64,000 bases of DNA from Viscum album (taxonomy: Eukaryota; Streptophyta; Magnoliopsida; Santalales; Viscaceae). This document shows, in pieces, positions 60,726-64,000 of the stretch. The notes beneath the pieces were generated by a model that did not search any database, was not told the DNA's origin, and saw only the letters and a list, made by a program, of their open reading frames with translations. Within the stretch, counting starts at the first letter, position 1. Every line of letters begins with the position of its first letter. Position numbers and translations under genes: made by a program. The stretch is taken from contig OY728137.1 of assembly GCA_963277665.1 (NCBI GenBank), positions 1,176,166,670 through 1,176,230,669 of the forward strand, in the 5' to 3' direction.

Positions 60726-62318
60726 AACTCGTTCTACATGATCTTCATTGCATAATGATTATATAAATTAATTTAATGAATGAATATGATATATATTACA
60801 ATAATACCATTCTGTAAATGATATATCTATATCCTATAAAGAGTAATAAGAATTTATTCGACAAAACACGCATAAGAACAATAAGCAATAAACACCCAAA
60901 TAACAAGTAGCAATGAAATATTACAAATAAGAAGCTAAGAATCTGACCATATATGATATCATAAAAATAAGTATGATTCTGGAATAAGTCAATGAAATTA
61001 TTTAAATCATTATACAGGAGGTTCAGACACTTACGAAGCAAATCAGACCTAAGGTAAGGGAAAATCTCACAATCTCATTTTTATCCGAGATTATTTATAC
61101 TTCAGAATTTACCGGGGAATATTTATCATCCACATCCATGTTTCCTCAATATGTAATATTATTTCCATCCACATAAAATTATTTAAATCCAATTTTATCC
61201 TTCGGTGAGTTTTTAGTAAAAGATATGAAAAGAATCTTTTGTCGTTTTTCGTATGAGGTACTTTTTGACTTTTCCGGAAAAATTACGAGAATAATGTTTT
61301 TTTAACTTGTACAACATGAATGGATTTTTAGAAAATTATTTCCATGAATCTTCCTTTACAATTTTCAAGTTTATTTTTAATATAATTCTTTTAGTTTAAA
61401 ATCATGTGACATTTTAAGAAAGGAAAATGTTTTTTAAGTAGAAAGGATATTTTCCTCAAGAATGGAGTTCAAGTATTTTATTAAAATTATTTTCCATATA
61501 AGATAATATAGAGTTCTGTTTCTATCCCTATTTTTACATTGATTTGATTATGTTATGATGTCCTTTTATCTTATATGGATTATGTAATGATGGAATGATG
61601 TTTAAGATTCCCATTTTTATTACGTGGGTTATGCTATGATGTATGGTATATGATTTTGTGGCACACATAAGAATGGTATCATTATGAGATGGGTGGGACC
61701 TATATCTCCCTCCAATGCATTGGGTAAAGATTTATATCTCATGAGATAGACATGGATCGAACAACAAGTTAAACCGGTTCAGTGAAACATGACTCAAACG
61801 AGGAGTGAAATTGGTTCAGAAATGGACTTTGTGCACAAAGATAGTCTTGGAAAAGAGTCTTGACTACTAAGAAATGATTTTATATGATTATGTGTGTATG
61901 CCACAAAGATTCATGTTTTATGTTATGATTATTGGAATTACTTTTCACTTCTATGATTTATACCATTTTATGATCTCTTTTGCAGAATAAGATTTTCAAA
62001 ATGTTATGTTCTTATAAATATGATATGTTCGATATTTCTTTTATTTACCCTTACTAAGCATTTGAGCTCACCCTTTTGTATGTTTTCTTTTCCCCAGGTC
62101 TGGAAGAAGGATATTAACTAGGATATGCCAAAAAGGGACTCTAGATATGATGAAATAAATTGGAGACAACGTAGATAATTTATGAAGCAGTTGTTTATGT
62201 TTCACAGTTTCTAAAGACACTATACCTATACGGTCCTTTCATGGTTTTGTTATATGTTTTAATTCATATACTTCATTTTTGAAGTAATAACCATGTATGT
62301 AAAGTATGGGTTGTTATA

Positions 62319-62960
62319 CATACTCCTGTTGAAGGTCTGCAGCCGTGGGTTCATCTGAAGGGCGTGCCACACCACCACCCCCAGCACCCTTGGGATCAAA
62401 TTCCTTCAGGTCATTCCCCCTATTCAGATCCTTCCTGATCCGTGTGAACACAACAGACACCAACGGGTTTGGAGGAGCACCCGTGTATGTGTCAACATAC
62501 AATGTTCCCCAAGGACCCAGATTGCTTGTCGTAGTATCAAACACAGCAGGTCGTCTATTCTCTGTGAATGAGCTTGGTTCCAATGACCTCCTGCTCTGGA
62601 TTCCAGCATGACATCTCGAACATGAATGGCCCAATCTCTTTCAGCTTGAGCAATAATAAACCCAGGATTCATAGATAACAGATTGCTTCCGTCGAAATTC
62701 CTCCACTACTGAGATCCAAACCCATTCCATAGGTGGTCTAGAAATTTCCACCTCAACATAGCACCAGGGATTAATCGGGTGGCTTAGGGTAGATGTACAC
62801 ACATATGATCTTGTGTTATTTATTTTCAATGGTGGGTTCCCTATCCCTATTGGGGTGGTGATAATGAAATATTTGACCAAAATTGATGAGGATGGTAGGA
62901 ATAAACAGCCTATTAAGGATTGTATTTTCTAGTTTATGGCTCCCTCAAAGATCTATAACA
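62319..62960 (-). pseudogene. LINE ORF1 (Gag-like) with CCHC zinc knuckle, cut by element A
   Basis: Minus-strand reading in one frame gives ITTPIGIGNPPLKINNT, YVEVEISRPPMEWVWISV, a segment ending QSVIYESWVYYCSS, then a TGA, then KRLGHSCSRCH. This follows the plant LINE ORF1 pattern: IGxPLxID, then VCVEVDxSxPL, then YExLPxFC and a CX2CX4HX4C knuckle; the TGA replaces the second Cys. DUF4283-type ORF1 proteins bind LINE RNA. The frame runs on to 62319, where element A interrupts it, and continues at 38115. Upstream of about 62960 it is lost. Confidence 0.62.
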
Positions 62961-63671
62961 TGATCTCCAAACCCTTCCCGATTCCATCATTTTGGACACT
63001 AGTTAATTATATCACTTTCTTCCTTAATAGGGAGACGAACATATAATTAAAGGCATGAACATGATCGGTATATTGGATGATTCTATATATTTCTCATTCC
63101 AAGGCATGATGGTATCTTATACCCATCACATAAGAAATTTTATTTTTGCGGTTTAAATCCAAGAAGGTGATGACACTTTGTATTTTAAAGGAAAACAAGT
63201 TGGTGTTCTTAGTTTAGAGTCTAGTGGGGAAAATTATGATTTAGTGTCTAGTGGGGACACTCAGAATTCAGAATCTAGTAGATACATTAATTGTTTACAT
63301 TCTAGTGGTAAAAATCCCATTTTAGAGTACAATGGTGACACTCTATAAAATGATGCCTTATAACTAAGGACTTTGGAGGATGAGGTTTAATTCTTTATAA
63401 GAAGATGATCATGTTTTGGGTGATACCACCTCTCAAGGGGGATATGGGATGGTAGTTATGTTGGGATTTAACCTTAAAGAGTCATCATGAGTATTCTATA
63501 TAATAAAAATCTATAAAATATGTGTTTCATTGTTTTAAGTCATTTTTGGGGACTGATCCTTGCCATTTAACATCGTGCGGTATGCACGATTACATCATGA
63601 AATGAATAAAAATAAGGTATTTTGTTGGGTATATACATTGGGATTACTGGATAGAGAAATTTTATGTGTAT
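62960..63671. other. Unassigned DNA with a short Ser-rich repeat region
   Basis: No family is recognised. Between 63220 and 63345 the motif TCTAGTGGGGA/TCTAGTGGTAA recurs about every 25-35 bases; read on the plus strand it encodes a short Ser-rich stretch with few stops. It may be LINE 5' sequence or another fragment. Confidence 0.4.
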
Positions 63672-64000
63672 TGAAACACCCTAAGATTTCATGGTACATT
63701 TCATTTTAAATAAATCCAGTACCCTATGTTGTATACAACAATGAGTTTGAGCGTAGCACAATATTCAAAATTAGGATTTAAAAAAAATGAGGTTATGAAT
63801 AATATTGAATAAATTATGAAATTTATAAATATTATTTCTCAAAATATAATTAATTTTTGATTTTATAATATCAAAATTATCTTTGGTATATTTTTTGGTA
63901 TTTTTCTGAAAAGTTTCATTTTCTGATAAATAGTAAAAAATACTGTATTGTTGTTCCAAAATGACTTTTTCATTTAAATAATTATTATATATAAAATTAA
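63672..64000 (+). repeat. Partial B-type LTR at the window edge
   Basis: TGAAACACCCTAAGATTTCATGG aligns base by base with the starts of the B LTRs (TGTAACACCCCAAGATTTCA), and similarity continues to the end of the window. No polypurine tract precedes it, so it is more likely a 5' or solo LTR than a 3' LTR. The rest lies outside the window. Confidence 0.75.

Larger units (their letters stand above)
38121..62318 (+). mobile_element. Element A: full-length Ty3/gypsy chromodomain retrotransposon
   Basis: 5' LTR 38121-41628 plus 53154-53610 (3965 bp once element D is removed), primer-binding site 53613-53624, gag-pol 53833-58312, polypurine tract 58340-58352, 3' LTR 58353-62318 (3966 bp). Nearly identical LTR lengths and about 5 differences in the first 120 bases suggest a fairly recent insertion. 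Domain order PR-RT-RNase H-IN plus a chromodomain-type tail puts it in the plant chromoviruses; long LTRs and a TGTAACACCC start resemble Tekay/Del, by motif only. It split a LINE ORF1. Stops, frameshifts and a lost RT Asp make it inactive. Confidence 0.93.
58353..62318 (+). repeat. 3' LTR of element A (uninterrupted)
   Basis: 3966 bp. TATA box 60152-60159, twin motifs 60494-60540 and 60680-60725, 36-nt candidate exon 61018-61053, acceptor-like site 62096-62097, end GGGTTGTTATA. It reads straight through the D insertion site near 61858. Confidence 0.93.

Noticed and set aside
38116..62323. Perfect TSD for element A
   Set aside because: Flanks CAGAA and CATAC differ at two of five positions; reported as eroded, supported only by the restored LINE frame.
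62820..63060. Plus-strand reading with about 60 codons and one stop (KYLTKIDEDGRNKQPIKDC)
   Set aside because: It overlaps, on the opposite strand, the LINE ORF1 whose zinc knuckle and VEVEISRP motif are better supported. No family recognised for the plus-strand peptide.

Overview
This window looks like heterochromatic nuclear DNA of a flowering plant. It is AT-rich, has no recognisable intact host gene, and consists mostly of transposable elements inserted into one another: plant-type chromodomain Ty3/gypsy elements with 3-4 kb LTRs, a CACTA DNA transposon and plant LINEs carrying an RNase H domain. I cannot name the species. All coding sequences found are decayed.

Layout. (1) 1-2586: AT-rich DNA with no gene I recognise. 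(2) 2587-35785: a CACTA element read on the minus strand (3-bp TSD AAG on both sides; about 9.4 kb once insertions are removed). It holds remnants of a TNP2 transposase (29.6-33.0 kb) and of a TNP1/Transposase_24-type second gene, which is cut in two (28.6-28.8 kb and 3.7-3.97 kb). (3) The cut was made by element B (4222-28024, plus strand, TSD TAATC), a non-autonomous LTR element with ~4.3 kb LTRs and only ~1.35 kb of non-coding interior. (4) The 5' LTR of B was itself hit twice: by a 5'-truncated LINE (about 5355-8308, plus strand) and by element C (10591-21819, minus strand, TSD TTGAC), a Ty3/gypsy element with decayed gag and pol. (5) 35786-37190: non-coding DNA. (6) A LINE ORF1 (Gag-like, CCHC knuckle, minus strand) lies at 37190-38120 and 62319-62960, split by element A (38121-62318, plus strand), a full-length Ty3/gypsy element with ~3.97 kb LTRs. 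Removing A plus a 5-bp duplication restores the LINE reading frame. (7) The 5' LTR of A is split by element D (41629-53148, minus strand, TSD GTCTT), a second gypsy family with ~3.3 kb LTRs, a GC-rich island and a 54-bp tandem repeat. (8) 63672-64000: the first ~330 bp of another B-type LTR, cut by the window edge.

How the parts relate. A, B and the edge LTR share an LTR family; C shares short blocks of it. A, C and D encode the usual Gag-PR-RT-RNase H-IN order with a chromodomain-type C-terminal tail. None can be autonomous now: A has lost an RT active-site Asp, D has Asn in place of one, and C has lost the first integrase Asp, besides many stops and frameshifts. The stops are mostly C-to-T type (Gln, Arg and Trp codons), as expected from methylated, silenced DNA.

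The least-explained features are in the A/B LTRs. Downstream of the TATA box there is a pair of CpG-rich, hairpin-forming motifs kept in all four full-length LTR copies. There is also an ordered set of splice-like signals, including a 36-nt candidate micro-exon, that would give the retroelement RNA a multi-exon leader.
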